Source: Lunularia cruciata
Taxonomy: Eukaryota; Streptophyta; Marchantiopsida; Lunulariales; Lunulariaceae
Assembly: GCA_948567375.1 (NCBI GenBank)
Contig: OX419762.1
Location: 1,369,001 to 1,433,000, forward strand
Direction: 5' to 3'
Length of the DNA stretch: 64,000 nucleotides
Below are positions 1 to 10,950 of the stretch, in pieces. Position 1 is the stretch's first letter. Each line of letters starts with the position of its first letter. The notes under the pieces are model-generated. The model saw nothing but the letters and a program-made list of their open reading frames with translations, did no database searches and was not told where the DNA came from. The position numbers and the translations under genes are program-made.

Positions 1-169
1 GACCTATAGCTAGTTCATTCTTTATATGGTATAGATTGCAGACAGGCGACTAACGATGGGGCTCCATAGCACTCGGCCTCTTGATCTTTGCCCATTAGAG
101 GGTATACCATATACTTAGAGTAGATGGCTATCTGGGGTTAGAGGGACCTAACCGCCAGCTAGGGGGGCG
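1..169. other. Unassigned left flank ending in a purine tract
   Basis: No convincing coding frame is visible here. The stretch ends in a G-rich run (AGGGGGGCGA, 161-170) directly before a TTGTGGCAC start. That looks like a polypurine tract followed by an LTR, and a similar run (TTAGGGGGGCG) occurs near 18392 at the 3' end of element A. This could therefore be the 3' end of another element of the A lineage, but I cannot identify any protein in it. Confidence 0.3.
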
Positions 170-274
170 ATTGTGGCACTTTAGAGTCTATGTATGACTT
201 ATATGTGAGTTGTGCTTCTATAGTGTATGATGTTGACAGCGATGTATGTTGTGTAGCGATGTATATACGCACGA
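170..274 (+). repeat. 105-bp direct repeat, copy 1
   Basis: This block begins ATTGTGGCACTTTAGAG and ends ATATACGCACGA. It recurs at 728-832 with only a few differences by eye (TATATG/TATGTG, AGCGATG/AGCTATG). It follows a polypurine-like run, so it may be the start of an LTR. Alternatively, the pair may be repeats inside one LTR. Confidence 0.75.
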
Positions 275-727
275 TAGCTGTCACGCCATTGGTAGTTCCG
301 CGTCTAGATGCTCGGACATTGGAGTTCCAGTGATGGTAGTTAGAGTTATTCTAGCAGTTTCTCAGGGACTACTTTCCAATGGTTAGATTTTGTGTTCGGG
401 GTACTGACTTCACGGTGGGGCCCACCGTCACTTTGCACCATTTGCACCGTCGAGTGTGCCGTCAGCGGGACCGTTAGGGTTTCAGGGCTAGCTCGAGTCC
501 AGGGGGTATAGTTTTGAAGTGAGCTCCAGAGAGCTCACTTCTTTGATGTTGAGCCTTTGAGTTCCTGGCTATGGTGGACAGAGGCCGGCGAGCGTCACCT
601 GGATTCTCTATGCTTGAGTGGGTGTGGCTTGAGTGTAATCAGTGCCTAGTTGTTGGCAGTTTATAGAGTGACAGATCAAGTACTAATCTGAGTTGAGTTG
701 AGTTGAGAATGTTAAGCAATCTGATTA
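275..727. other. Unassigned spacer between the 105-bp repeats
   Basis: This 453-bp stretch lies between the two 105-bp repeats. It contains an inverted-looking GAGCTC pair near 521-538 and a short AGTTG repeat at 691-705, and reaches TTAAGCA at 712-718. If the block is an LTR starting near 172, TTAAGCA could be its CA end, but I could not confirm a TSD. I see no gene. Confidence 0.3.
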
Positions 728-832
728 ATTGTGGCACTTTAGAGTCTATGTATGACTTATGTGTGAGTTGTGCTTCTATAGTGTATGATGTTGACAGCTA
801 TGTATGTTGTGTAGCGATGTATATACGCACGA
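728..832 (+). repeat. 105-bp direct repeat, copy 2
   Basis: This is the second copy of the block at 170-274. It ends exactly where gag-like sequence of element A becomes recognisable (after 832). It is either the truncated start of a second LTR or a tandem copy within one LTR. Confidence 0.75.
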
Positions 833-859
833 CAGAGCCGTAGGCGGAGGCAAAGAGAG

Positions 860-1520
860 GTGGATGAGGAAGCAATAGCCAAAGTGCCTATTTAGAGTAT
901 CTTGGCTGGGGCCAGCAGAGAGAAGGCGGAACAGCAAGTGAGCAAGGTGGCCAAAGAAGGAGTAGTTTATGAGATCTCACGACTGATGGAGGGGCTGAAG
1001 ATTCTTACCACCAAGGTTAACCAACTGCAGAGTGGGAGTAGCATTGCAAGAACAGGGTGGAGAGAGGAGGCAGCCCTATGGGTGCATGTGGTGTGACAGT
1101 AAGAGTCATGCCAAAAGAGACTACCATTAGCTATCAAAAGGAGTACGCAAACAGTGGGTGAAGTTTGTGGGGGAACTTGGGATGAAGAAGATAGCCTTCT
1201 ACAATATCGGAGAGCCATTACCGCTGAATGGTATCGAGGGAGGCATGAAGGCTCTACTAGAGAGACACATGGGCAAATGTGAAGTAGGTATGGCAATCAA
1301 TGCTTTTGAACCTAGTGTGTATAGTGCGGGGAGTGAGATGAAGCAATGTGCAGACCTAGGAGAAGTAGAGAAGAAGAGACTTGCAGACCAGGTCCAAAGG
1401 AAATTGGGATGGGATGTGCAAGTAGCAATAACTACTATCATAGTGGAAGTTGGTGCTACTTGGGATGCAATGGTGGAGGAGAAATGGAAGTTTGATCATT
1501 GTGCAGAGAGTGAAGGGTAA
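860..1520 (+). pseudogene. Element A gag remnant with degenerate zinc knuckle
   Basis: Gag would package the element RNA into cytoplasmic particles. Only the C-terminal part survives, in two frames. The first (about 902-1090) is a helical, charged segment. The second (1083-1520) opens with a knuckle of CWCDSKSHAKRDY type, in which the final Cys of C-x2-C-x4-H-x4-C is a Tyr. A stop follows two codons later. After the knuckle comes an open stretch of about 120 residues with the GGMK motif that follows the knuckle in related elements. The remnant is followed by a B LTR fragment and then by the protease. The protein identity rests on order and the knuckle only. Confidence 0.6.
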
Positions 1521-1565
1521 GCAAGAGAAAAGCAGCAACAAGTGGAACCAAAGAGAAGGTAGATC

Positions 1566-1972
1566 TGTGAGCCGGCATGTCTCTCACTCAAGATGAACCT
1601 CTGATGGCTATTATGGTTGCGCTCCATGGACTAAGAAAGCAAGGAACCCCAACTCCATCATACTCCACCAAGGCTAACACTCCAAGACTCAAGACATTGC
1701 TCATTAGAGAACTCAATGAAAGAAAGATAGTTGCAAATGAAAGGATGATGAGTACCTCCTCACTCCTTGTTTATATACTTGTGAAATAGTTATGCATCAA
1801 AGTTACTAATTACCATAGTAACTCAAGTTACTAGACTAAAAGTCAAGTAAAGTCAAAAAGTAGAAAGGAATATCCATTCACATGGGCATATTCCACTAGC
1901 ATGTGATCTTATCTTGACCTAACCACTAAGTCCAGGATTCCTTCACATGGGCTATCCTTGGACTATAGAAGG
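1566..1972 (-). mobile_element. Truncated B-family LTR fragment
   Basis: The fragment starts TGTGAGCCGG, the reverse complement of the B LTR end (CCGGCTCACA). It matches the reverse strand of the 42171-42862 and 49298-49989 LTRs for about 400 bp, including the CTCACTCAAGATGAACC block and the TATA region. It stops around 1972, so the first ~290 bp of the LTR are missing. It separates gag from protease of element A. No TSD can be tested because one end is lost. Confidence 0.85.
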
Positions 1973-1979
1973 ATCCAAC

Positions 1980-2671
1980 CGGGTTGGCTATTGAGCCGGG
2001 ACATGGAGATGGAACTCAATCCTCAAGAGATCGCTAAAAAGTTCTGGAAACAAGAAGTGAGAGGGTTCACGGATGATGAATTCTTTGGTAGCTTGAGGAA
2101 GGATGTGCATGATCTTATCTTGGTCAAAGCAAAGAAGAAGCGGTTCAGCAAGGAAGGGCCATAGATGTCTTTATTGTATGAGGACGGGAGTGAGGTTGAG
2201 GAAGAAGTAGGCACCTACGGCCTGGAGCTTGAACATGAAAAGCCAGAGGATGAGACTAGAGAAGCACATGTTTATGATGTTGCTCATGAGGATGAGAAGC
2301 CTTTTATGCCTTTGTCTGAAGAGGTGCAAGATTCTTTTTGGGCAAGGAGTTGCAGCAAGTGTGAGATTGAGATGCAAGGGGTGAAAACACTGGTGAGAGC
2401 ATTGATCGACTCAAGATCTGAAGTCAACCTCATGTCAAAGGCTATCTACAAAGAAGGACGTTGGAAGGTAGACCACGACATTGACTGGAAGGTAAACTTT
2501 GTGAATAGAACCAAGAATGAGTTGTGGGGAGCTTGTCATGATGTCAAGATCAAGATAAGGAATGTAGTAGAGCCGATCAACATGTTTGTGCATGATACCA
2601 TGCCCTATCTGGTCATACTAGGACATCCTTTCATCACTCAGTTTAGGATGGAGAGAAAAATCTCAGTTTGA
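1980..2671 (+). pseudogene. Element A aspartic protease remnant
   Basis: Retrotransposon proteases cleave the Gag-Pol polyprotein. Two in-frame pieces (1958-2164 and 2165-2671) are split by one TAG. The active-site region reads ALIDSRSEVNLMS at about 2399-2437. The usual D-[ST]-G triad is D-S-R here, so the catalytic loop glycine is lost. A downstream ILGHPFI block (about 2620) matches the conserved second half of the retropepsin fold. Residues before the active site are acidic. It continues into the RT linker after 2672 with further stops, and is inactive as it stands. Confidence 0.75.
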
Positions 2672-4003
2672 ATGATGGGACTCATGTGGCAAAAATTAGG
2701 AGTCAGAACGGGGCCAGAATAATGCAGTTCCCTACTATTTTTCCGGGCAATGATAGGAACAAGAGAGAGTTGAGAGAACCAAAAAAGCCTAGTGGAAGGT
2801 GGTGTTTCCACTAGGCGCCTTGGCAAGGAAGGTGGAAGAACAAGGCGCCATATATAGTATTCCACCACATGAAATCAGCAAACAGGACTGTTTTGATAGA
2901 ACCTTTGTTGGAGTCCAAAGAGATATGACCGTTTTCTTTATGCACGTAGAGAGCACTTCAAGAATTTTGCAGAAAAGGATCAGAAAGAAAGAGAGAGTTC
3001 TGGAAAAAAAAGAGATAGATGATAGCGAGGCTATCATTGGAGTGTTGGAAGATTGGGGAGAAGATAGAGAAGTCTGGTAAGTGATCAATGCAATAGAGAA
3101 GAGAGAATCTGTGATTGAGATAGGGAAAGGGCTTTATGGTTGACTTTCAAAATTGGTTCATGAAGTGGAGTGCAATACCAAGTATAAAATAGTGGACAAA
3201 AAGGTTTGTCCCGTTGTTGTTCCATTGCCATTGGATGCATCTGATTTGCTATGCAAGACTAGAGAAGAGCCAAGGTTGAGGAAGGTGAAGAATATTGGTC
3301 ATTCCTTTTCTGAGGAGACCTTAGCAAAACTTATTGTTGGAGGGGATGGTTTGCTCATTGAGGTTGAGTGCCAGGCATTTAAAGAGGTGATCAATAAGTG
3401 TGGGAAAGCTTTTGCTTTCAAGATTGAGGAGATTGGGTGTGTGAACCCATAGGAAATCACACCAATGATCATTTTTATAGTTCCTCATGTACCTTAGGAT
3501 CTGAGACCAATACCGGTACTAAAGGCGCTTCTGCCCCAACTAACGGAGCTATTAAAGGAGAAGGTCAGAGCAAAACATTTGGAGCTGTCAAAAGCACCGT
3601 ATTTGAATTGTAGGTTCACAATGAGAAAGAAGAACAAGAAGCTGCGGTTCATATAGGATATGCAACCGCCAAACAAGGTTATAGTTTGAAATTCAGGTGT
3701 AGGACTGGCTGTAGATGATTTTGCTGAAGAGTTTGCAAGAAGGGCAATTTACTCTATTGGAGATCTATATTTTGGGTATGATCAGTTTCAGCTTGCTCAA
3801 GGAAGATGTGACATAACCACCATGTGGACACCACTAGGTTTGATGCATATGTGCACTCTCCCAATGGGAGCTACTAACTCAATGGCACATATGAAAAGTC
3901 CTATGAATTGTATTTTGCAGGCCTTCATTCCTGAAAAGACCCGTCTCTTCCTGGATGATATACCTATTAAGGGTTGCACAATGGGTGAGAAAGACAAAAC
4001 CTT
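2672..4003 (+). pseudogene. Element A reverse transcriptase, N-terminal part
   Basis: 2672-3150 is a broken linker with a helical, charged piece (2799-3080). From 3153 the frame enters the RT N-terminal region, and from about 3480 it shows the RT fingers and palm: VPHVP, RFI-DMQPPNK, IGDLYFGYDQFQ (motif A region) and LPMGATNS. The catalytic box reads FLDDIPIKG, so both aspartates survive. At least five stops interrupt the frame. It is cut at 4003 by a solo LTR, and the duplicated target ACCTT occupies 3999-4003. The reading continues at 5934 as LVDGGIRRF. Confidence 0.85.
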
Positions 4004-5928
4004 TGTGACAACCTGGCAAATATCACTATTGCGGTAATCAGGTAAGTAAGGTTCATTCCCGTAGAAATACGAGTCAGGAATGTCCAAATACAAAGCAAAG
4101 TAACAATCTCAATTCTTCTTGGTTGCGTCTTTAGTCTCTTTGGTAGAAACCACACCCAAAAAAGAGTAACAAGCACTAATTTACAGTCTTGTCAGGAATT
4201 CACACTCCATAATCACAACTCCATCAAATCTTTCCAAACAATTTTGATTTTTGATGATTCAGATTCTCTTGAAGACGGCACTTCACTATAAAACAACTTT
4301 GCCTCAGAATTGTGTTCTACCCTTCCACTGAAGGCACAACTTCCTTGATCAAAATTGCTTCACATCAACATTGTGTTGCACTCACAAATGGAAAATACTA
4401 CCGACACTACAATTCCTCTTAGATTTGTCAAGGCATTGCTCTGATTGCACTTCACTCAAGATCAAACACACAGAGTAATGATCAAGGCTATGGAATCCAG
4501 AATCCAACATCCAACAAACACACTGACTTGCACTTTGAAATTCTCCACACACTCACAAACACAGACATAGAGTTGACACTCAGAATTAGGCTCAAGCAAC
4601 GAGCACTACTTCACAACACTTTGCTTTACCTATTCTCAAAAATAATGAGTATTGAACAACATTTTCTTGCAAATGCCACTCTTAAATAGTTAAGCAATCG
4701 ACAGGTACTAACAACTATACCATTCCCTAACAGCTCTTTCTACCTGCAGATCCAAAATGACAATGCACCTTTTCATATCTACCTCTTCAAATCTCAAACC
4801 TGTTACTACTCCAATCCGATGTCTACTTCTTCCTTGGCTTTCAAACCCGATGATCTTCCTACTACTTCTCCTTCTTCGGGTATATCTGATTCTACCAAGT
4901 CCTTCACTATTTCTACTACTTTTGCACTAGGAACTACAATTGAGATCATAGGTAACTCTTCTAGCTCCTTATCTCTCGACCCACTCTTCTCTAAAGTGTC
5001 AAATGTCAGATCCAAAGACACATGAATTCCTACATTTGCAACATCATACTTTGCTACTATCAATTCTTTTGTTAATTTTACTATATCCTCATCAAGAATT
5101 GTAATTGAAAGCATGGGTACATTATCTACGCTTTCAATTTGTAACCCACTGTCCCCTAATAGCTCATGTTACTAACCCAAAGACACTTACTATCTGATCT
5201 TGCACTTCAGGTTCATTCACTCCTTCAATTTCTATCCCAAATTCAATCAAAACTGAAATTGAAGTCATGGGTATCCTAAATATCTTCTTTCCTTACTCTA
5301 ACTTTCTCTAATGTGGCCGGCAAGACTCTTGAAGTCACCTTCAATGCACTCCAAGATTCAACTACCTTGTGTTGAATCATATTTGTCTTGAGGTGAAGTC
5401 TTGTAAACCCAAAGTCTGAATTCCAAAGTCTGAATTCCGAAGTCTGAAGTCCAAAGTCTTGTAGACCCAAAGACACTAACCCAAAGACACTTACCTACTC
5501 TATGCATCTACTTCCAAAACTTAAAATGCTTGGTACTTTTGCTATAGACCTCCAAACTCTATGATTTTGGTGGCAAAAGAAAGCCCTAGACTAGATACTT
5601 CTAATGAAATATAGCACATATGATTTGTTCCTTTTTTCATTGAGATACAGCCCCCGCAGGAATCTTAACCTATAACCTTCATTTTGATGCAAAGTACACT
5701 CTTTTGGTGTCTGACCTCCTTCTTCTTCTTTTTCCTCCTCTGATACAAAGTAAATGTCTTTGGGTTTGGTCCAATCCAAGTCCTTCTTCCTCCAATATGA
5801 AGTTGACTTCCTCAGGCTTGATCAAAACAAAGGCTTCCACTCATTTCTTCTCCATTTGGTTTCAATTTGGTTTCAACAAGGCACTTCTTCTTCAAAACTT
5901 GTCCAAAATGAAAAATGTGGGTACCACA
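4004..5928 (-). mobile_element. Solo C-S LTR with perfect TSD (ACCTT)
   Basis: This 1925-bp LTR begins TGTGACAACC and ends GGTACCACA on the plus strand, so it lies in minus orientation. The five bases before it (3999-4003) and after it (5929-5933) are both ACCTT. It therefore arose by insertion of a C element into the RT gene of element A and later recombination between its two LTRs. It keeps an antisense open tail (5114-4806) ending LKAKEEVDIGLE, the C-terminus of the long-LTR protein. Near 5402-5500 it has an AAGTCTGAAGTC-type simple repeat. A CTTAAATAG motif near 4682 gives a TATA-like box on the minus strand. Confidence 0.95.
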
Positions 5929-6576
5929 ACCTTGGTGGATGGTGGTATAAGGAGGTTTGTCATGGATCACATTTGAGATGTGGAAGCTATACAAAAGCGG
6001 TTGATGGAAGCATGAGTGACTCTTTCTGGAGAGAAATCAACATTTGGGCTTGGAGAGATTCTGGTTGTAGGGCATCTATGTGGTTCCTATGGGCGGAAAC
6101 CAAATCCAGAGAAGGTGGACGTTACATGGAAGATCAGAGATTGTTCCTTGGTTTAGGAGGTAAGACGGTTCTTGGGAGCATGTGTTTTCTATCGTATCTA
6201 GATACCTCATTTTGTTCATCTTGTAGAACCGCTTTACTAGCTTCTGAGGAAGGGAATTAAGTTCATCTAGAGGCCGGAGAATTCCATTGCTATGGCAAAG
6301 CTGAAGGAAGCGCTACAAAACCCGCCAGTGCTTCATCTGCTTGACTACAATTGTGGCTGACCAATCATAGTTATGGTGGATTCAAGTCCTTATGCTGCCG
6401 GGTGGGCTATGGGCCAAGAAGATGAGAATGGCAGTAGATATGCAACAAGATTTGGAGCAAGGATCTTTGTGGAATGGCAGCAAAGGTATCCTCTGATCAA
6501 ACAGGAATTGTGGGGTGCCAAGATAGTGTTAAGACAAGATAGAAATTGCTTAATAGGTGCCTTTATCATCATAGAG
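5929..6576 (+). pseudogene. Element A RT C-terminus and RNase H N-terminus
   Basis: After the ACCTT duplication the RT thumb and connection resume (GIRRFVMDH, then helical sequence with several stops). RNase H starts at about 6373 with VDSSPYAAGWAMGQEDENG and contains KQELWGAK and a DRNCLIGAF segment. The catalytic first Asp (VDSS) and the Glu of QELWG are present. The frame is cut at 6576 by the complete C element, whose duplicated target TAGAG is 6572-6576. It resumes at 16442 as TYCLPLLGMVANC. Confidence 0.85.
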
Positions 6577-8363
6577 TGTGGCAATCCGGCAAATATCACT
6601 TTTGCGGTAATCGGGTAAGTAAAGTTTGTTCCCGCAGAGATACTATCAAGAATTGGTCAAATACAAAGTCAAAAGTCACAATTGCAGTTCTTCTTGATTG
6701 CTTCTTTAATCTCTCAGGTAGAAACTACACCCAGAAGAGAGTAACAAGCTCACAATCTTGACAACTTGTCACGAATACACACATATAATCACATCATAGT
6801 AAATTCTGTCCAAACAACTCTTGATTGTGATGATTCACATTCTCCCAAAGATGGCACTTCACTGCAAAGACCGATTTTGCCTCAAAATTGTGTTCCACCC
6901 CTCCATTGAAGGCACAACTTCCTCAATCAAAATTGCTTCACATCAACTTTGTACTACACTCACCAATGTAGAATACTAACAACACTACAATTCCTCTCAG
7001 ATCTATCAAGGCATTGCTCCGATGCACTTCACTCAGGATCAAACACACAGAATGAAGATCAAGGCTGCAGATTCCAACATCCACAGACACACTGACTTGC
7101 TCTTCGGAATTCTCCACACACTCACAAATACAAACACGAAATTGACAAGCAAATGGTAGATTTGCCTACCTAAGCACCGCTTCCTAACATCTCTTCCTAC
7201 CTACAAATCCTAAGTGATAATCTATCTCTTCATATCTGCCTCTTCCTATCTCAAAATTGACGTTTATTCTGATCCGATGACTACCTCATCATCGGCTTCC
7301 AAACCCGATGATCTTCCTATTACTTCACCTTCTTTGGGCATGGCTACATCTACCAAATCCTTCACTAATTCTACAACTTCTTCACTAAAATCTACAATTG
7401 AACTCCGGGTTACTCCATCTACACTCTTATTTCCCAACCCACTCTTCTCTAAAGTGTCAATTATCAAGTCTGATGACACCTGTACTCCTACTTCTACAAC
7501 ATTGGGTCTAATTACAATGAATTCCTTTGCTAATTCTACTATATCCTCATCACAAATTGTAATTGAAAGCATGGGTACACTATCTACGCATTCAATTTGT
7601 AACACACTTTCCCCTAATCACCCATGTTATTGACCCGGAGATACTTACAATCTGATCTTGCACTTTGGGTTTATTCAGTACTGCTACTTCTCCTTCAATT
7701 CTTGTTCCATCTTCAATCGGAACTGAAATTGATGTCATGGGTATTCTAGCTATCTATTCTTTCTCTGTCCTAAATCTCTCTAATGCCTCTGGCAAGATTC
7801 CCAAATTCATCTTTATTGCACTCCAAGGTCCAACTATCTTAGATACAGTCGTCTTCGTCTTGAGTTGAAGAAGCTTCTAACTCGAAGTTGTGTTAACCCA
7901 AAGTCCAACATCTAAAGACCAAAGTCTGAAGTCAGAAGTCCAAAGATCAAAGTCTGAAGTCTGAAGTCCGAAGATCCAACCCGAAGACACTAAACTACTT
8001 TGTACAGTTACTCCCAAAACTTTAAATACTTGTAACTTCTTCTAGAGACCTCCAAACTTTGCGATTTTGGTATCAACAAGAGAGACGAGACGCTTCCAAC
8101 GAGATATAGCATGTTTGATTTGGACTTCTGATCATTGAGATATAGCCCCCGCAAGAATCTCGACCTATAACTTCTATTCCTCCTTTGAGTCTGCCCTCTT
8201 TCAATCTTGGCTGAGTCCGTCTTCATTTGACACAAAGTAGACTTCTTTGGGCTTGATCAAAATACAAATTTCCTCTCATTTCTTCTCCATTTGGTTTCAA
8301 TTTGGTTTTAGCAAGGCACTTCTTCTTCAAAACTCATCCAAAATGAAAAATGTGGGTACCACA
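6577..8363 (-). repeat. 3' LTR of the complete C element, promoter-deleted
   Basis: This 1787-bp LTR is about 122 bp shorter than its partner at 14528-16436. The missing piece lies near 7150 and corresponds to about 15090-15215 of the other LTR. It includes the TATA-like CAGTATTTAAGGGG on the minus strand. An antisense frame at 7605-7264 encodes a 113-residue acidic tail ending LEADDEVVIGSE, related to the C-terminus of the long-LTR protein. Confidence 0.95.
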
Positions 8364-8376
8364 TACCCCCTCACTC
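8364..8376 (-). promoter_or_regulatory. Polypurine tract of the C element
   Basis: On the minus strand the sequence reads GTGAGGGGGTA directly before the 3' LTR start TGTGGTACCC. This is the expected position of the plus-strand primer for reverse transcription. The integrase stop codon (8371-8373) lies inside the tract. Confidence 0.85.
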
Positions 8377-9264
8377 AAATGTGAGTGTCCACGCAAACAC
8401 ACAACAAGGATTTTTATACAAAGTCGGGTTTGGGGTCCAATATTTTCTAACCTGCCAACCATTGACGCGAGTTGCAAAAGGATTGCCATCCAGGTCTGCG
8501 AGTTGAATAGAACCATTATCATAAATGTGCATCACACGATACGGTCCCATCCACCTCAGATGTTATTTTCTTGGAAAAAATAGGTGGCGATTATCATATA
8601 ATAATACCAAATCTCCTTCTTGAACAGTCATAGGTTTGATTCTTTTATCATGCCAAACTTTCCGTTGGTCTTGAATTTCCTTTGTAGTTTGCATTGCATT
8701 GTCCTTTTTCTCTTCCAACCACATCAATTGATGGATCCGAAGATCTTGACTTTCTTCCTCCAACAAACGTTCTTTGCACAATATTCTATATGTTGGTACT
8801 TCAAACTCAACTGGTAATATGGGATGCAATCCGTATGTCAGAAAATAAGGAGTCTGCTTGGTAGTAATTTTTTCCGCTGTCCGATATGCCCATAATGCTG
8901 CAGGTAACTTCATATCCCAGTCATAGGCATAATTGACTGTCACCTTATTTAAAATTATACACAACAATCCATTGGCTTTCTCCGTGAGTCCATTTGCTTT
9001 CGGGTTGTAAAGCATGGTCTTCCGATGCTTAATTTGGAAGTATTTGGTTAACACTTCCACTATTGAGTTCAAAAAATGAGTTCCCTGATCATTGACTAAT
9101 TCGAGAGGACACCCATAATGGGAAATGATGTTTCGGAAGAAAAATTCTGCTATTGTCTCTACATCATCTCTTTGTGTTGCCTCTGCTTCCACCATCTTGG
9201 TGGCATAATCCGTACATACTAAGATGTACCGCTTCCTTGTGATATGGGGTACCGGTTGAATAGG
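8371..9264 (-). pseudogene. C element integrase: catalytic core and C-terminus
   Basis: Integrase inserts the cDNA into the genome. The core continues from WGIDFV in the previous frame, after a stop at about 9262-9264. The second Asp is in LVNDQGTHF and the Glu in KANGLTEKANG, giving the D,D-35-E set. After the core comes a helical EESQDLRIHQLMWLEEK segment and a DLVLLYDNRH / LRWMGPYRV block, which corresponds to the GPY/F domain. One stop (about 8563) splits the end, which then runs to a stop at 8371. No chromodomain is visible. The same tail occurs at 63596-64000, showing that C-S and C-L elements share the same pol type. Confidence 0.9.
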
Positions 9265-10182
9265 TCACACAAAATCAATACCCCATTTCTCAAATGGGGC
9301 CAGAGGCAAAATTGGTTTCAAAGGCCACTGGGAAGTTGCCGTCGGTTTCCTTGTTCTTTGACAGGCATCACAACTCCAAATATGGGCATGCGTATCTCTA
9401 TACATTGTAGGCCACCAATATCCTGCCGAAAGAATTTTCTTCACCGTATTTTTCAGGGCATAATGTCCCCCCGATGCTTCTGAGTGCAAGGATTTGATGA
9501 CTCCTCCTACTTCGTATGCTTCTAGGCATCTCCAAAGTATTTCATCTTTGCCCATTTTAAACAAAATGTTGTGTTTTAACTGGTACGGTCCCATTTTCCA
9601 AAGGAAGACTGCCCTTTGTTCCGGATCCAACCCCTCAAGACAATGGCACGTATGCAAATACTCATATTCTGCTGCATACCGCATACTTTGAACCGTCATT
9701 AAATGATATAGCTCTTCATCAAGAAACCGATCATCAATTTCCAAATCTTGGTCTTGAGTTCCCAACCTGGATAAGAAGTCCGCATTTGAATGCAAAGCTC
9801 CTTTCCTTACTTGTACAGTGTATGTGAATTCTTGTAACAACAAGATCCATTGTGCAATTTGCCCAGACAAATCCGCCTTCTTGACCAAGCGTTGCAGTGC
9901 ATAATGGTCCACATAGAAGACGAACTCGTATCCTAACAGATAGTGACAAAATTTCTTGCTGGCATACACCATACCGAGAGCTTCTCTTTCAGTTGTTGAA
10001 TAGTTCTTTTCAGAAACAGAAAGTTGTCGGCTGGCATAATACACCGGGTAGTCCTTTTTCTTCTCGTCCTTTTGACTTAAGACAACTCCGATGGCCATGG
10101 ATGAAGTGTCCACATACACATGAAAAGGGGCGTCCCAATCTGGGGCCCTCATGACTGGTGCTTCAACCAGTTTCTTCTTCAA
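9265..10182 (-). pseudogene. C element RNase H and integrase zinc domain
   Basis: One open frame of 305 codons. RNase H comes first: FHVYVDTSSMAIGVVLSQ (first Asp), TEREALGMVYA (Glu), VDHYALQRL (Asp) and HSNADFLSR (Asp of the ADxLSR motif). A spacer follows, then an HHCC zinc domain (HSEASGGHY ... CDACQR) and the first integrase Asp (WGIDFV), where the frame stops. It is bounded by a stop at about 10185 upstream, which separates it from RT in the same frame, and by one at 9264 downstream. This is the best-preserved coding piece of the element. Confidence 0.92.
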
Positions 10183-10185
10183 TAC

Positions 10186-10950
10186 TTAGAAAGCTTCTTC
10201 TTGGGTTGCTTCCCACAGATAATCTTTGGATTTCTTCAGCAGCTTGGTAAGTGGTGCAGCAAGCACAACATAGTTTGACATGAAGCATCTGTAGTATCCA
10301 ATGTGTCCTAAGAAGGCTCTCAGCTCCCGGAGGTTCTTCGGGGATTCTAAAGCTGTAATTACTTTAACCTTCTCGACATCTACTTCAATTCCAACGCTTG
10401 ACACCCGATGCCCCAGAAGAATTCCTTCCTTCATTGTGAAGAAGCATTTCTCCGAGTGTAATGACAAACCGGCAAAACAACACCTTTCAAAAGTTTGGCA
10501 AAGATAATCTATATGTACATCTCTTCGCCCAAACACACAAAAATCATCAATGAAGACCTCCACAAATTTTCACAGGAAATCTTTGAATATTGAATTCATC
10601 ATCCTTTGGAAAGTAGCAGGGGAATTACACAACCCAAAGGGCATTTGATTGTAAGCAAGAGTGCCCTAATCCGTCATGAATGTGGTTTTGTCCTTGTCTT
10701 CTTCTCAAATGGATACTTGATTGTATCCTGAAAATCCATCGAGAAAACTATAGCATGGATGACCAACTACTTGGTCCAGAATTGTGTCTGTGAATGGTAA
10801 AGGATGATGGTCCTTTCTGGTGACTGCATTCAATTTGCAAAAATCTTGGCATACTCGAATTTTCTCGGTCTTCTTCTTTGGAACGATGACAATGGGTGAA
10901 ACCCACTCACTGCTTAGAACAGGGAAAATTATTCCGGCCCCAAGTACTTA
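10186..10950 (-). pseudogene. C element reverse transcriptase
   Basis: A frame change at about 10925 moves reading into GAGIIFPVLSSEWVSPIVI, then a VPKKKTEK / RVCQDFCKLNAVT region with stops, then MPFGLCNSPATFQRMMN. The open part (10563-10186) begins with the catalytic box VFIDDFCVFG (both Asp present) and includes the LLGHRVS and FLGHIGYYRCF motifs of Gypsy RTs. About four stops occur upstream of it. RT copies the genomic RNA into cDNA in the virus-like particle. Confidence 0.9.

Noticed and set aside
5754..6260. 168-codon plus frame across the end of the solo LTR
   Set aside because: It starts in LTR sequence and runs out of frame into element A RT; a chance frame over a junction.
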